Position numbers and translations under genes: made by a program. Shown one piece after another: positions 22,495 through 32,316 of a DNA stretch of 64,000 nt. The first letter of the stretch is position 1; each line of letters begins with the position of its first letter. The stretch comes from Apiosordaria backusii (lineage: Eukaryota > Ascomycota > Sordariomycetes > Sordariales > Lasiosphaeriaceae). The notes under the pieces were generated by a model, which worked only from the letters and a program-made list of their open reading frames with translations, was not told the origin of the DNA and did not search any database. Location: assembly GCA_030549205.1 (NCBI GenBank), contig JAUKTV010000010.1:558001-622000 (forward strand), given 5' to 3'.

Positions 22495-24379
22495 ATGACC
22501 GCCTCAACACCCAACCTCAAGCCAGGATACGGCACCGTCTCGTCCTCCTCATCCGGTTCTTCCACCCCTCAACCTCCACCGTCACTCAAGAAGGACATCG
22601 CCCCCATCAAGATCGTTAACCATGCTGACCTCGAGTCCCCTCTCGCCTCCCCCCAAGCCACCAACCCCCTGCTGTCCACCCCTCAAAATCTAGCCCAAGA
22701 ACACCAAATCGAGTCCCGATCCCTCCAGAAGGGGCTCTCCCAACGCCATCTCTCCATGCTAGGCATCGCAGGCTCCATTGGAACCGGCCTCTTCCTCGGC
22801 CTCGGTGGGGCAGTTGCTACGGGCGGCCCGTTGGGTGCATTGTTAGGTTATGCCGTAATCGGGTTGGTAGTCTGCTCCGTGCAGTTTGCCCTTGGGGAGG
22901 TGGCCGCTTTGATGCCTGTCACTGGTTCTTTTGTTCGGCACTCTGAGGTTCTCGTTGATCCAGCAATGGGGTTTGCCATTGGCTGGAACTTGGTCTATGG
23001 GAATTTGCTGAGTATACCCTCGGAGATTGTGGCGGTTTGTGTGTTGATCAAGTTTTGGACGGGGGATAGTCTGAATCCTGCGGCGGTTATTTTGCCTTTT
23101 ATTGCCCTGACGGGGGGGGTAGGGATGGCGTTTGTGAGAGTTTTTGGTGAAGTGGAGTTTGTTTTTGCCATGTTGAAGATTTTGTTGGTGGTTTTCCTCA
23201 TTGTATTGGGGCTGGTGATTAACCTGGGAGGGGTGCCGGGGACAGAGGTGATTGGGTTTAGGTATTGGCAGGATCCGGGGCCGTTTGTGGAGTATATCGC
23301 CCAAGGTGACTGGGGGAAATTCCTGGGGTTTTGGGCGGTGATGACGGGGGCTGTGTTTAGTTTTGCGGGGGTTGAGTCGTTGGCTATGGCTGCTGCTGAG
23401 ACGAGGAATCCGAGGGAGGCGATACCCAGGGCGGTGAAGAGGGTGTTTGCGAGGATCGTGATCTTTTATGGGTTGGCGGTGTTTGTGGTGGGGTTGTTGG
23501 TGCCGAGTAATGATGAGAGGTTGAAAGGGAGTGGTGATACGGTGGCTCAGAGTCCGTTTGTGATTGCAGCGGCCGCGGCGGGGATCAAAGGGATTCCGAG
23601 CTTGGTGAATGCAATCGTGATCACGTCGGCCTGGTCGGCGGCAAACCAGAGTTTGCTGGCGGGGACGAGGGTGTTGTACGGGTTGGCCTTGAAGGGCCAG
23701 GCACCGAAGCTCTTTCTGAGAACGACGTCGTGGGGTACGCCATACATGTGCGTCTTGCTATTTACGGCGTTCATGTTCCTCAGTTTTCTCAGCTTGTCCA
23801 AGAACGCAATGAGTGTGTTCTGGTGGCTTGTCATGTTGACGGCAGCTGGGGTGCTGGTTTCTTGGAGCTCCATCTTGCTCAATCACATTCGGCTGCTCAA
23901 GGCGATGAAGAAGCAGGGCATTTCGACTGACAGGCTGCCATGGCACAATTGGTGGACTGGTAGGCATTCATTTCTCCACTCTATTCAAATTTCGCAGCTG
24001 ACAGTCGACAGAATACACCTCCCCAGCCGGCCTCTTCATGTGCATCGTCATTCTCTTCACAAGCGGCTTTAGCGTCTTCACTAAGGGCCACTGGGACTCT
24101 GCCAAATTTGTCTCATCTTATCTGTCAGCTATCTCACCTGTTACCTGTATGCCGCGCTCGGTGTGCTAACATAAACTTTACAGTGACGTCCCTATCGTCC
24201 TCACAGCTTACTTTCTTTGGAAGTTGCTCCGCAAGACATCAATCGTTCCTCTTGATCAGATACCGCTTGAAGAAGCTTTTGAACACGCCGAGGAAAACCT
24301 TGCCATCCAAAACCAAAGCTTTCAGCCTACGAAAAAGACGAAAAGCTGGACGAGATTCGTCAGCTGGATATGGGACTAG
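22495..24379 (+). CDS. Amino-acid permease, APC superfamily (YAT family)
   Basis: Plasma-membrane amino-acid/proton symporter of the fungal YAT family. Exons 22495-23959, 24012-24123 and 24184-24379 give 590 aa, within the family range. The start is the first ATG, followed by a disordered N tail of about 70 residues. The core begins LSQRHLSMLGIAGSIGTGLF, the TM1 substrate-binding signature (GSIGTGLF). Other family blocks are ALGEVAALMPVTGSF (TM3), VFSFAGVESLAMAAAETRNP (TM6, FxGxE-like), and SAANQSLLAGTRVLYGLALKGQAP (TM8). The third exon gives SSYLDVPIVLTAYFLWKLL. The second intron requires the weak donor GTCAGC, but the resulting protein matches the family exactly there. A 26-bp tandem duplication precedes the start. 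Confidence 0.92.
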
Positions 24380-24705
24380 ACCCTACTTTTTATTTTTGCT
24401 CGCTCCTTCCGGTACATATCTTCCTATTAGAGTATAGGTGGAAGCGCTACTCGACCAATTGTGTGGCAATTCATTCCGTCGGACTTGTGTTGTACTAAGC
24501 TTCTTAAGTACTTGGCGACTGCCTGGGTAATGTTGCCGTGCTCTTTTCTCTGGCTCTGACCCGTTATTCACGCCGTCGCTGAATACATAAAGGCATGCTA
24601 CCTTACAACACAAGCCCGACTGCATGAATTGCCACGCAATGACTTTTGAGTAGCAACCAATCTGTCTATTATCACCCCCTGTCATTACCAGTACCTAAAA
24701 TACAA

Positions 24706-25520
24706 TTACTCCCACCCATCCACATCCCTCATAAACGCGTTTTCCCTCACCCCATTCTCAAACACTTCCCACCCGAGATGGCTCGTATGCCCCCACGGCT
24801 TCAGCCTCCTTTCCTCTCCAATAGCCGTAGACATACACCCGCTCCACCCTTTACGTGGGAAGGCTTTGTTGACATCAACCTTGGTGTCAGGGTGGATGAG
24901 GTAAGGGCGGGGGGACATCATGTCGTAGATTGTCGCGAGCTGGAGGATCTGGCCTAAAAGTGTGATGGTGCCGACGGTGCCGAGGTCTTGGTGCCGGATT
25001 ATGGCTTCGGCTACGGCTTCTGCTTGTGCTTTATCACCTTTATACTCTTTGAGTAGATCCAAGGCGATAACCCCGCCCTGAAACTCGAATGATAACAGTG
25101 TTGAATTTTGGTTTTCGGGTGTGGTGCCGATGTTCGTGGAGGAGACAGGTCAGGGCGATGGTTGAGGGGGAAACACCTGAGGCATAGGAGGGGAATTGTT
25201 GTTGCAAAATGGCCATGGCTTTTTTTTTTCATTAGTATTGCAGTGATGAAGGGGTTAAGGTGGGGGGGGTAAGTACAATAGTAAAAGACTCGCATGGAGT
25301 GGTTGTATGTTTGAATTGGGAGCTTTTCTTTGGCATAGTCTTGCACTTTGGCTACCAGGGGGTCGGTGGAGCTTGGGAAGGGGATTTCGGAGACGGTGAT
25401 GGGGGAGGGGGGGGTGGAGGTATGGTTTTCCTTGGAAGATGGCGTCGGGGTCGACGGGGAGGGGGGTGAACCCGTGGAGGGTTATGAGGGAGTCGCGGGA
25501 GGAGGTGTCGGACAGGATGG
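24706..25520 (-). pseudogene. Cyanamide hydratase-like HD-domain gene with several breaks
   Basis: On the minus strand the pieces spell a fungal cyanamide hydratase (urea from cyanamide; HD-family lyase). N-terminal GFTPLPVDPDAIF is followed by SPITVSEIPFPSS, then VQDYAKEKLPIQTYNHSMRV, a likely intron, AMAILQQQFPSYA, STIALTCLLH, TTPENQNSTLLSFEFQGG, and an open C-terminal 25062-24706 with EAIIRHQDLG and NKAFPRKGWSGC. The pieces lie in different frames. There is one extra C in an 8-base run (25407-25414) and one extra base inside the HD motif (CAC GAAC ATC GGC at about 25133). The expected start at about 25515 reads CATCCTG rather than ATG. The exon structure upstream is uncertain. Base-call errors could mimic two of the lesions. 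Confidence 0.75.
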
Positions 25521-26353
25521 TGGTGGATCAGGGGTTCAGGGGCTCAGTGGCTCAGGGTAGGAATAGGTAGTTGGTGATTGTGATGATGATAAGAGATTGT
25601 ATTTTTATTTAGGTGTGACTCTCTGGACTATGGGCTTTTATACCCGAAAACATTTGACAGAAATGCATGTTGCTGGAATACCGTAGGTTGATTTCAGTTT
25701 GTCATCACGACGTCAACACATCCACTTACTAACATCCACATGATGACACGATGCCTCCGAGATTCTACACCGCAAAATATTTGGAAAGAACTCAATCACT
25801 AAATTGACGTCCTTGTCTCGGCTTTTTTAAACATACTGCAAGCTCTTTGATGACAAAAAGAATATCATGTAGATGCCGAAAGTTGTCCGAAAGGGCGTTG
25901 TAGGCGACAATAGCTGCACACTGCTTAGTAACTAACATCAGCGTTAAACCTTGGCCTTTTTCTCAGGTTTCTCCGTGGGCAGTAAGGTGTGTGATATTGA
26001 AATAGTGCGTCAAAATGTTGTTTTAATATTGGATATCCAAAAATACATTGGTGGGATATGAACTGATCGTTCCGATTCCCTTTTATAACCCTTCCGTTTC
26101 TGCCCCCTATCAAAAAGCTGTCGTGTCCCGGCCTCAATAACTATCAGTGTCTCCCTCCAACTGATGACTATCTGCTATTTCCCAGCGGTTGTTTGCTGTA
26201 CCACGTTTTGGTGTCATGGTTTGTAGGTGTTATCACTCCATAATTGTCTTCTTAATCATCCATTATCTGGCTCTTGTGGTCTCATGTTGCTACCACCCTT
26301 TCCTGCTGAGGGATGCTTATACCATCCATTCCGTTGTTGAAAATTGAAATGAA
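25521..26353. other. Gene-poor region
   Basis: No recognised gene. The sequence is more AT-rich than the flanking genes, and only short frames are open. Confidence 0.45.
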
Positions 26354-26684
26354 TTATTCGCACCAGCAGTGCTTCTCACACTGGGCCATCATGTTGTTAT
26401 GGAATCCGCTGGCGTCGCAATATGGTTTGTTGGTGTTCGACAAGCAGAAGTCGCTGAGACCTTGTGTCTTGCATTTGGGAATACCGCCGCCAGCATTCAC
26501 ATCTGCTGCTGCCGGTGTGTTGCTCCCTTGTTCCACCTGGGTAACAGACTCTTCTGGTGTGGGGAGAGCGAGGATGAAGGGAATGAAGAGGAGAGCGACA
26601 AGGTTGATAAGTGATTGCTAAAACAACTAGGGTCAGTTGACGTCAAGGACAAATGTTGAGAAGAAAAGGTGCACATACCTTCAT
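26354..26684 (-). CDS. Small secreted cysteine-rich protein (effector-like)
   Basis: Two exons: 26684-26679 (only ATG AAG) and 26617-26354, separated by a 61-nt intron with a perfect GTATGT donor and TTTTAG acceptor. They give 89 aa. The spliced N terminus MKQSLINLVALLFIPFILA is a clear signal peptide, followed by LPTPEE. The mature part ends in a compact six-cysteine domain, spacing C-x8-C-x8-C-x12-C-x3-C-x-C, finishing EKHCWCE. The signal peptide and even Cys number suggest an extracellular disulphide-bonded protein. Small secreted proteins of this kind act as effectors, antimicrobials or surface proteins in fungi. No family was recognised. It stands alone in a gene-poor stretch beside pseudogenes. 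Confidence 0.78.
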
Positions 26685-28250
26685 GATGGCTGATTGATAT
26701 GGCAATGGCAATTGACTAATGGCAGAATGGCTTGTGTTTGAGCGACGATCTCTCCAGGGAAGTTCAAGAACACAAAAGATGATCGGCACGATATTAGATC
26801 TAGCTGAGTGGTGAGCGGAAGAGAACCTTGTCGGGACGGCCCAGCCGATTCTTATACTGTTGTATCAACGGATAGCCACGGTGGAACTGGGCAAGGATGT
26901 TGCAGAGGGCAGGTCTAGACGTCGTATTCCAGAGCGCCTAGTGATAACGGTAACGGCCGGTGTCATGTTCTGGGCGTGATATGGGGGGGTATGGATCGCC
27001 GACACCGAGAACCAGGCAAGGAAGGAGGACAAGGGGATGGATGAAACTTTGACTTTTCCTTTTGGGTGGTGGCGTGCAGCAGGGAGGGCCGGATTTATGA
27101 TACTTGTTTAAACCATGACGAGTCCCAACTCCCGGGATATGCACGTCTCAGGCCGGCACGACTGGTCGCTGCAATGGAATGCAACAGCAGGTGTGAGTCC
27201 GGCGGGGGAAATGATTTGCAACCTGGGCGCTGGGAATGAACGGGTCCGCTGCCAAGGGGCAAAAAGAGAAAAGCGGAGGGGGTCGAATCTCCGAATAGGC
27301 AAATGGAAGGTGAGCGACCACACGATAAGGAACAGCCAGACGGAGACTGCTGGGGATGGTTACACTGGTGAGGGCCTCTGCCATCTGGTAACGAGGAGAG
27401 AATTCGGGGAAAAGCAGCAAGGTCTCCATGCTCCATGTCTCACATCTCACCTGTCCAAGAATTCCTTGCGCCTTTTTTTTTTTTTTTTGCTTTTTCAGCT
27501 TCCGTTCTCGATTTGTCGGGAAACCGTTAATCGCATCCCTGCCGATATAGCACACATCCCCTTGTATATCACCAGTGCAAATCACCGAATCAGACCGCGT
27601 CCCGGATGGATGCAACACCTGTCGTCTCCCGTCCCGACGGTCCAATCGCCCTGTGGTGGCACTCGGCATATAGTGCTGTTAATTTATCCAGATTTCACCC
27701 GCGGACGAGGGGTAGTCCTCGACACAGAATTACAGCACCTACATCACGTTTTTATGCCGGCATGTCCTTGCTTTATGGTTATTTTGACGAGTCCACGACA
27801 TGGACGGGTAAGCACAGACAATTCATTCCCCCTGCCTCTGCCCGGCTGGAATTTTCTATTTTTATACTTATTAATCACGAGGTTTTTATCAGCAAAAAGC
27901 AAAGCCCGGGAACTTCTGCGTTCCTTGCAGATACTCACCAGTCCGCAGCATGGGAAAAATGAAGCGCAGTTAGGAATGGGGGGCACATACTATCGCCAAA
28001 GTTGGGGCTCGGTCCATGTTCCGTGTGGTCAATTCCCCACTGACGAACCGAGAGGCTTACTCTGTGAACGAAGAGGCAGAAATGAAGTGAATAAACGATC
28101 TATTTACTGACCAGCAGTGATAACCAGATGCCCCTTCTTCTTTCTCGTCAACTTGGGGAAAGATTCCAGCTTATTCAATTGCTTGTCTATCCTGAAATCA
28201 AGTATGATGTCCAAAGTAGATCGCCAACGAGAAGCTACCCCAGGAATAGC
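26685..28250. other. Gene-poor region with poly-T tract
   Basis: Upstream region of the small secreted protein gene. A plus-strand frame at 27115-28110 (listed separately) is doubtful. A run of 16 T lies at 27473-27488. No RNA gene seen. Confidence 0.4.
27115..28110 (+). CDS. Doubtful long open frame
   Basis: 331 codons from an ATG without a stop, unusually long for chance, but the translation has no domain. It runs through the poly-T tract (giving consecutive Phe), and is matched by a 173-codon open frame on the other strand. Composition is Arg/Ser/Pro-mixed without regular hydrophobic pattern. I list it only because of its length; a non-coding stretch free of stops is more likely. Confidence 0.15.
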   Translation: MTSPNSRDMHVSGRHDWSLQWNATAGVSPAGEMICNLGAGNERVRCQGAKREKRRGSNLRIGKWKVSDHTIRNSQTETAGDGYTGEGLCHLVTRREFGEKQQGLHAPCLTSHLSKNSLRLFFFFLLFQLPFSICRETVNRIPADIAHIPLYITSANHRIRPRPGWMQHLSSPVPTVQSPCGGTRHIVLLIYPDFTRGRGVVLDTELQHLHHVFMPACPCFMVILTSPRHGRVSTDNSFPLPLPGWNFLFLYLLITRFLSAKSKARELLRSLQILTSPQHGKNEAQLGMGGTYYRQSWGSVHVPCGQFPTDEPRGLLCERRGRNEVNKRSIY

Positions 28251-29911
28251 TTATATGAAGGACTGGAACACATATCGGAGCTGTTGTAGCATTCGCCACA
28301 ACTTCCTTCCCGATGACCAGCCCAAGCCGGCTTCCCCCTCGTCTCCGACGGCATTCTCTTCCTCAATGTGCTCCTCCTCAACGTCCCATTCAATCTCTGG
28401 CGCTATTAGATCCGCTATCAACGCTAGATCCGGTTCTCCAGTGATGCGACGAGCGCAGGCCGCCATCGTGTACGCCTTCTTATCTGCATTCCACCAACCC
28501 GGCTGATTGCTCGCAATCCAGCCAACCATCTCCACGCTCGTCCAACCCATCTCCTGCAGGCGGGCCTCACTCCAGAAAACTCAACCTCTCAAGGTTAGAC
28601 CCTCTTGCTTCCATCTTTCATGGTGTCTGGGATAGCGGTAGGCATACCAACTAGTAACCCAGTTGGGGGTCTGAAGGTTGTCGTTCATCTCTCCAGTGTT
28701 CTCCTGGACCCCCAAGACGTCCTCAAGTGGGTGCAGGTCAACAACGTAATGCTTGATCATCTTCCACGCCGAGTTTCCCGTTCGCCAGACCTCATCCAGG
28801 ATCTGACGGTCTCTGATCCCGCGTTCAGTGGCATTCTTGGCCATGAAGTCGCTGGTCATGTTGTTTGTGGTGGCCATTCGAAGATGCGCAAAAATGTCAT
28901 TCCAAGCCTTTCCTTCGACGGTGTGTAATCCACCATAGAGAAAATGCATCAAGCTGCTGCTCTTTAGGAGCCTGCCCGACATCCCTCCTCCCAACTCAGC
29001 ATCAAAAAATGACCTCCCTCTTCTGATTCAACACTGCCAAGAGGCAACTTCAACGCCCAGTAGAGTGCTTCCGGCCCAAGTTTCGCAGCAGCATGGGCAC
29101 GCTCGTGAGCTTGGTCATGGGCGCGCCTGCATGTCACGCAGCCGGAGAAGTCGCGTTCTTGTTCGAAATCAACGACGACGATCTCGTGATCGTGGTCTCC
29201 AACGTGGTACTTTGTCGCGCAAATGATGGCTTTCCAGCCGAGGTAGAGGTAAGTGTAGAGGCAGGAGATGCCCTCGATAAAATATGGGGGGAAATTCTTT
29301 GGAAGTTTGGTGGCGAGCTGGCGAAGGAAGTGAACTTTCTCGCTTTCGGGTAGGGGGCCGGCGCCGAGCGAGGATACACGGCGTTCAATGGAGCAAATTA
29401 CTGATAGATATAAAACGGTGTGTCTTAGACGGGTTTGCTCAGCGAAGGACAGGTCTGAAGGTTGGGCCCAGTGCCGCTCGGGCACAGAGTCGGCTGCGTT
29501 TGGGAGCGGTCGGAGTGGCCAGCCGGGGAGAGCTCGGTAGCTTTCTCGGACATCTGGGGCAGGGTCGAGTGCTTTGTTTGTAAAGTTGGTTGTGAGCTCG
29601 TCGATAATGTCCAAGAGCTCACACGCACGCTCGAGGTCGTGGGTTGTGGGCTGTTTCATTAGGTTGGTCAGTTTTGTGGTCATCGAGACAGGACCTTCTT
29701 GATGGGGATTGAGAGCGATCAGGAAGTCTGCAAGGGTAGCAAAGGCTTCGATGCCGTACAGACGGCGGTGCAGGAAATTGGCCCAATCTTCACCGACATA
29801 TGCCCTCCAGATTACCGGAACACTCTTCCGGAGGGCCAACGCGTCTTTTAGCGGCATGTGTAGAAGGATGTTGTTGATAATTTCAAGGGGAAGAGAGTCC
29901 AGAAAGGACAT
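28251..29911 (-). pseudogene. F-box protein paralogue A, disrupted by stop and frame change
   Basis: From ATG 29911 the frame reads an F-box (MSFLDSLPLEIINNILLHMP...LALRKSVPVIWR) and a long alpha-rich body to a stop at 28964. Homology to paralogue C (30923-32077) continues in another frame at 28994-28581 (HFLYGG, WHDIFAHL-like WNDIFAHLRM, RYPRHHERWKQEGLTLRG). There a TGA at 28583-28581 stands where paralogue C has Trp (LTLRGWVFW against LTLRG-stop-VFW). The C-terminal part then stays open to 28251 (MGWTSVEMVGWIASNQPGWW). No GT-AG intron of normal size removes either break. F-box proteins link SCF ubiquitin ligases to substrates. This copy would give only a truncated product lacking the C-terminal third. 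Confidence 0.75.
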
Positions 29912-30138
29912 CCTCGTGGTGGAAGTGTCTGATATGGTGATACCTAAACTTGCAGCCAGATCGTAGGAGGTGTGGCCTTTTGTAATCAAAATTGTTTCAA
30001 CTGTGCTCAATTTGCGGCATTCCTTGCAACGTTGGGTGTTTGCTGTGTGACCTAGGTGTCACGGTGGCCTGGGTGTGACCATTGGTTGTAGCTTTAGACG
30101 GAAGGGAGTTACGTTTGTGAGTAAGGGACCTTCCCCGG

Positions 30139-30393
30139 CTACCTTACCAAGTTCTGACTCGAGCTGAGAGTGTTGAAGAGGTGAGCGGCGCTCGCATATG
30201 GAAAAACACCATAAAGGCGGCGGTAAAGATGAGCCTCCCAATTGGCGCTGTTATAAATTCTGAAGACTGCCGGAATGCTGCTTCTAACGGCCAATGCGTC
30301 GTGCAGAGGCATGTTGAGGAGAACTTGATCAACGATCTCCAGGGCGAACAAGTCCGGAAAGGACAATACCAAGCCTGAGAGTTTTGTCGCCAT
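30139..30393 (-). pseudogene. F-box paralogue B, N-terminal fragment only
   Basis: ATG 30393 opens 84 codons containing the F-box and adjacent segment of the same family (FALEIVDQVLLNMPLHDALAV, SSIPAVFRIY, EAHLYRRLYGVFPYASAA). Compare paralogue A (LEIINNILLHMPLKDALAL, FLHRRLYGIEAFA). Homology stops after about residue 75, and the remaining body of the protein is absent before paralogue A begins. It is a truncated tandem copy, possibly still able to give a short F-box peptide. A GTAAGG donor-like site lies at its end, but no matching downstream exon was found. Confidence 0.7.
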
Positions 30394-30922
30394 GATGAAG
30401 GTTGCAAACTGTGATGTTTTGGGGCTTTCGGTAAAAAACAACTGAGATCGATAGGTACATGTATTTGGTGTCTGCTGCAGTGCACATGGTATTGGCTGCG
30501 TGACCTTTGGTGTCTGTGTCACTCTTTAAAACGGCGTTGGGTTGAAACCGTTGTCGCAGAGGTGGTCTTGAGGTTTGGATCAAAGCTGGACGGTTGTGTT
30601 GCTGGTGAAGGTTGTTCGAGCTGTTCCATTGAGGCTGGTTTTGTCTCAGTGAGCCAGGAAAATCAGATGATGCTGAAAGGGATCAGATTAAGTACTAGAT
30701 CTAGCTTCGAGTCCAGGTCCTTCCATATATGTGGCCCTTGCACTTACTCCAGTGGCATTGCTCTCACACATCCATCTCTTCACTATTTCCCTCAACGGCT
30801 GTCATTGATGGTGAAGGGTGTTCCCTATCTTTGTGGTTCGAATTGCTGCACATTGCTCTAAGATTGCTAGATTCCACACTTCACTTTCATGTAGTGTTTT
30901 ACTTGACCAAATGTTAGATACC

Positions 30923-32077
30923 TTAGGCTGGTTGCCTTTCATTATCAAACCAGATGCCCTCATCAATGGCAGCCGACGAATTATTCTCTGACGGCTCTCC
31001 CATAATAAGCTTTCCACACCTCTCGACCTCGGCTCTATTATCGTCTTCGTTGAAGCCCGTAGGCTCTTTGGCCACGAGCCAGCTGATAACCCCGATATCA
31101 TTCCACCCCATTTTTACCACTCTCTCATCATCCCAAAACACCCAGCCCCTCAATGTGAGGGGCTCGAACCTCCACTTCTCATGTCTCTTAGGGACCGAGT
31201 TGTTTCTCCTCCCATACCACTCATGAATCCAATCTTCACCCCTCATCTTCTCGCCAAGCTTCTCCTCCATCACTTTCCAAACCAGGTTACCACCCTCTTG
31301 CATTCCCTCCTCCGCAAACTCCCCGGCAGTAGGCATAATTTTCTGAAGGATATTGCCCCAAACTTCTGTCTCACCTCCAACCAAAATGTAGGCTCCATGA
31401 ATCAGCGAGTGCAAACTCTTGCCGTAAAAGTCGTGCGCGTCCCAGTACTCCCGCTGAATATCAGTAGGACTCCCGGCGGCTTCCTCCGCCGCCCGCTGCG
31501 CGACTCTGTACCTCTCAGCTAGCTTGCCGTCCAAATTGAGCGGCAGACGGAGGGCGTTGCTCAGGCCTTCGGGGACCAGGCCGCATAGAAGATTGGCCAA
31601 GTCGTTGATCTCGTCGTTGGACCGGCTGCTGCACATGGTGCAGGCTCCGTCAACGAAACTTTCGTACTGGCCGATACCGCGAACGTGGCGCTTGGTGCTG
31701 TTGATCAAGTTCTTCCAGGTGAGATGAAGGTAGGTGTACACGCAAGACGCTTGCTTGAGCTCGAAGGGGTGCTGAGAGTGTAACTGAGAGAGGTTGAGAT
31801 GACCTTCTCCGATTTCGGCATCCTCGTCTGTGCCCTGTGTATTGGATCTCGTCGTGCGCCTGTGAATGCCACAGGCGATGGCGTTGATGAGGAATGTTTT
31901 TCTGATCTGGAATCTCTCTGCACCCAAAAAGCTGATTACATTATATCCGCCCCAGTAAGGGTAACGTGTTGGGGCTGGTGAATCTGTCAGCACTGGGCAA
32001 TGTTTGGCGAGACTCGGATGCGCCCAGTCGGGCAGGACTTGGTCCAATATCTCCAAGGGTAGAGTTTCAAGTGACAT
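30923..32077 (-). CDS. F-box family protein, paralogue C (internally shortened)
   Basis: Open frame of 384 aa from ATG 32077. It starts with half an F-box (MSLETLPLEILDQVLPDW). It then jumps directly to the segment that in paralogue A lies some 160 residues downstream, so the second half of the F-box and part of the body are missing. The remainder aligns with paralogue A: CVYTYLHLTWKNLINSTKRH (A: CLYTYLYLGWKAIICATKYH), the CTMCSSRSND block, and LTLRGWVFWDDERVVKMGW, with a charged C tail. Either a deletion fused the ends in frame or the family is variable here. With no complete F-box, binding to Skp1 is doubtful. Least damaged of the three tandem copies. Confidence 0.55.
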   Translation of the reverse strand: MSLETLPLEILDQVLPDWAHPSLAKHCPVLTDSPAPTRYPYWGGYNVISFLGAERFQIRKTFLINAIACGIHRRTTRSNTQGTDEDAEIGEGHLNLSQLHSQHPFELKQASCVYTYLHLTWKNLINSTKRHVRGIGQYESFVDGACTMCSSRSNDEINDLANLLCGLVPEGLSNALRLPLNLDGKLAERYRVAQRAAEEAAGSPTDIQREYWDAHDFYGKSLHSLIHGAYILVGGETEVWGNILQKIMPTAGEFAEEGMQEGGNLVWKVMEEKLGEKMRGEDWIHEWYGRRNNSVPKRHEKWRFEPLTLRGWVFWDDERVVKMGWNDIGVISWLVAKEPTGFNEDDNRAEVERCGKLIMGEPSENNSSAAIDEGIWFDNERQPA

Positions 32078-32094
32078 TTCGTCTGTTGAACTAC

Positions 32095-32316
32095 CTAGCT
32101 GTTAGCAGATACCTTCGGGGCGGGGGGCTGAGGGGCGGCCGGCTCAGGGGCTGCAGGCTGAGCTGGTTCTGCCACAAGCTGCAACGCTTGCTGTGCTACC
32201 TCTGCCAGCTCGTCTACCACGGGCAGTCCCTCTGGTCTGATGCGGGCTTCGAAGGCGTTGATCTTCCGGATCCGGATGAGGTCGCGCGGGATGTCCTGCC
32301 ATGAGCCGAACTCCAT
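32095..32316 (-). CDS. Small hypothetical ORF
   Basis: 73 codons from ATG 32316, charged N part (DIPRDLIRIRKINAFEARIR) and a Pro/Ala-rich C tail. It ends 18 bp before the ATG of F-box paralogue C on the same strand. No family recognised. It could be a missing 5' exon of an older form of the F-box gene or chance. Confidence 0.25.
   Translation of the reverse strand: MEFGSWQDIPRDLIRIRKINAFEARIRPEGLPVVDELAEVAQQALQLVAEPAQPAAPEPAAPQPPAPKVSANS

Noticed and set aside
27115..28110. 331-codon plus-strand frame as a confident gene
   Set aside because: No domain, passes through a homopolymer run, and the opposite strand is also open for 173 codons; kept only as a doubtful entry.
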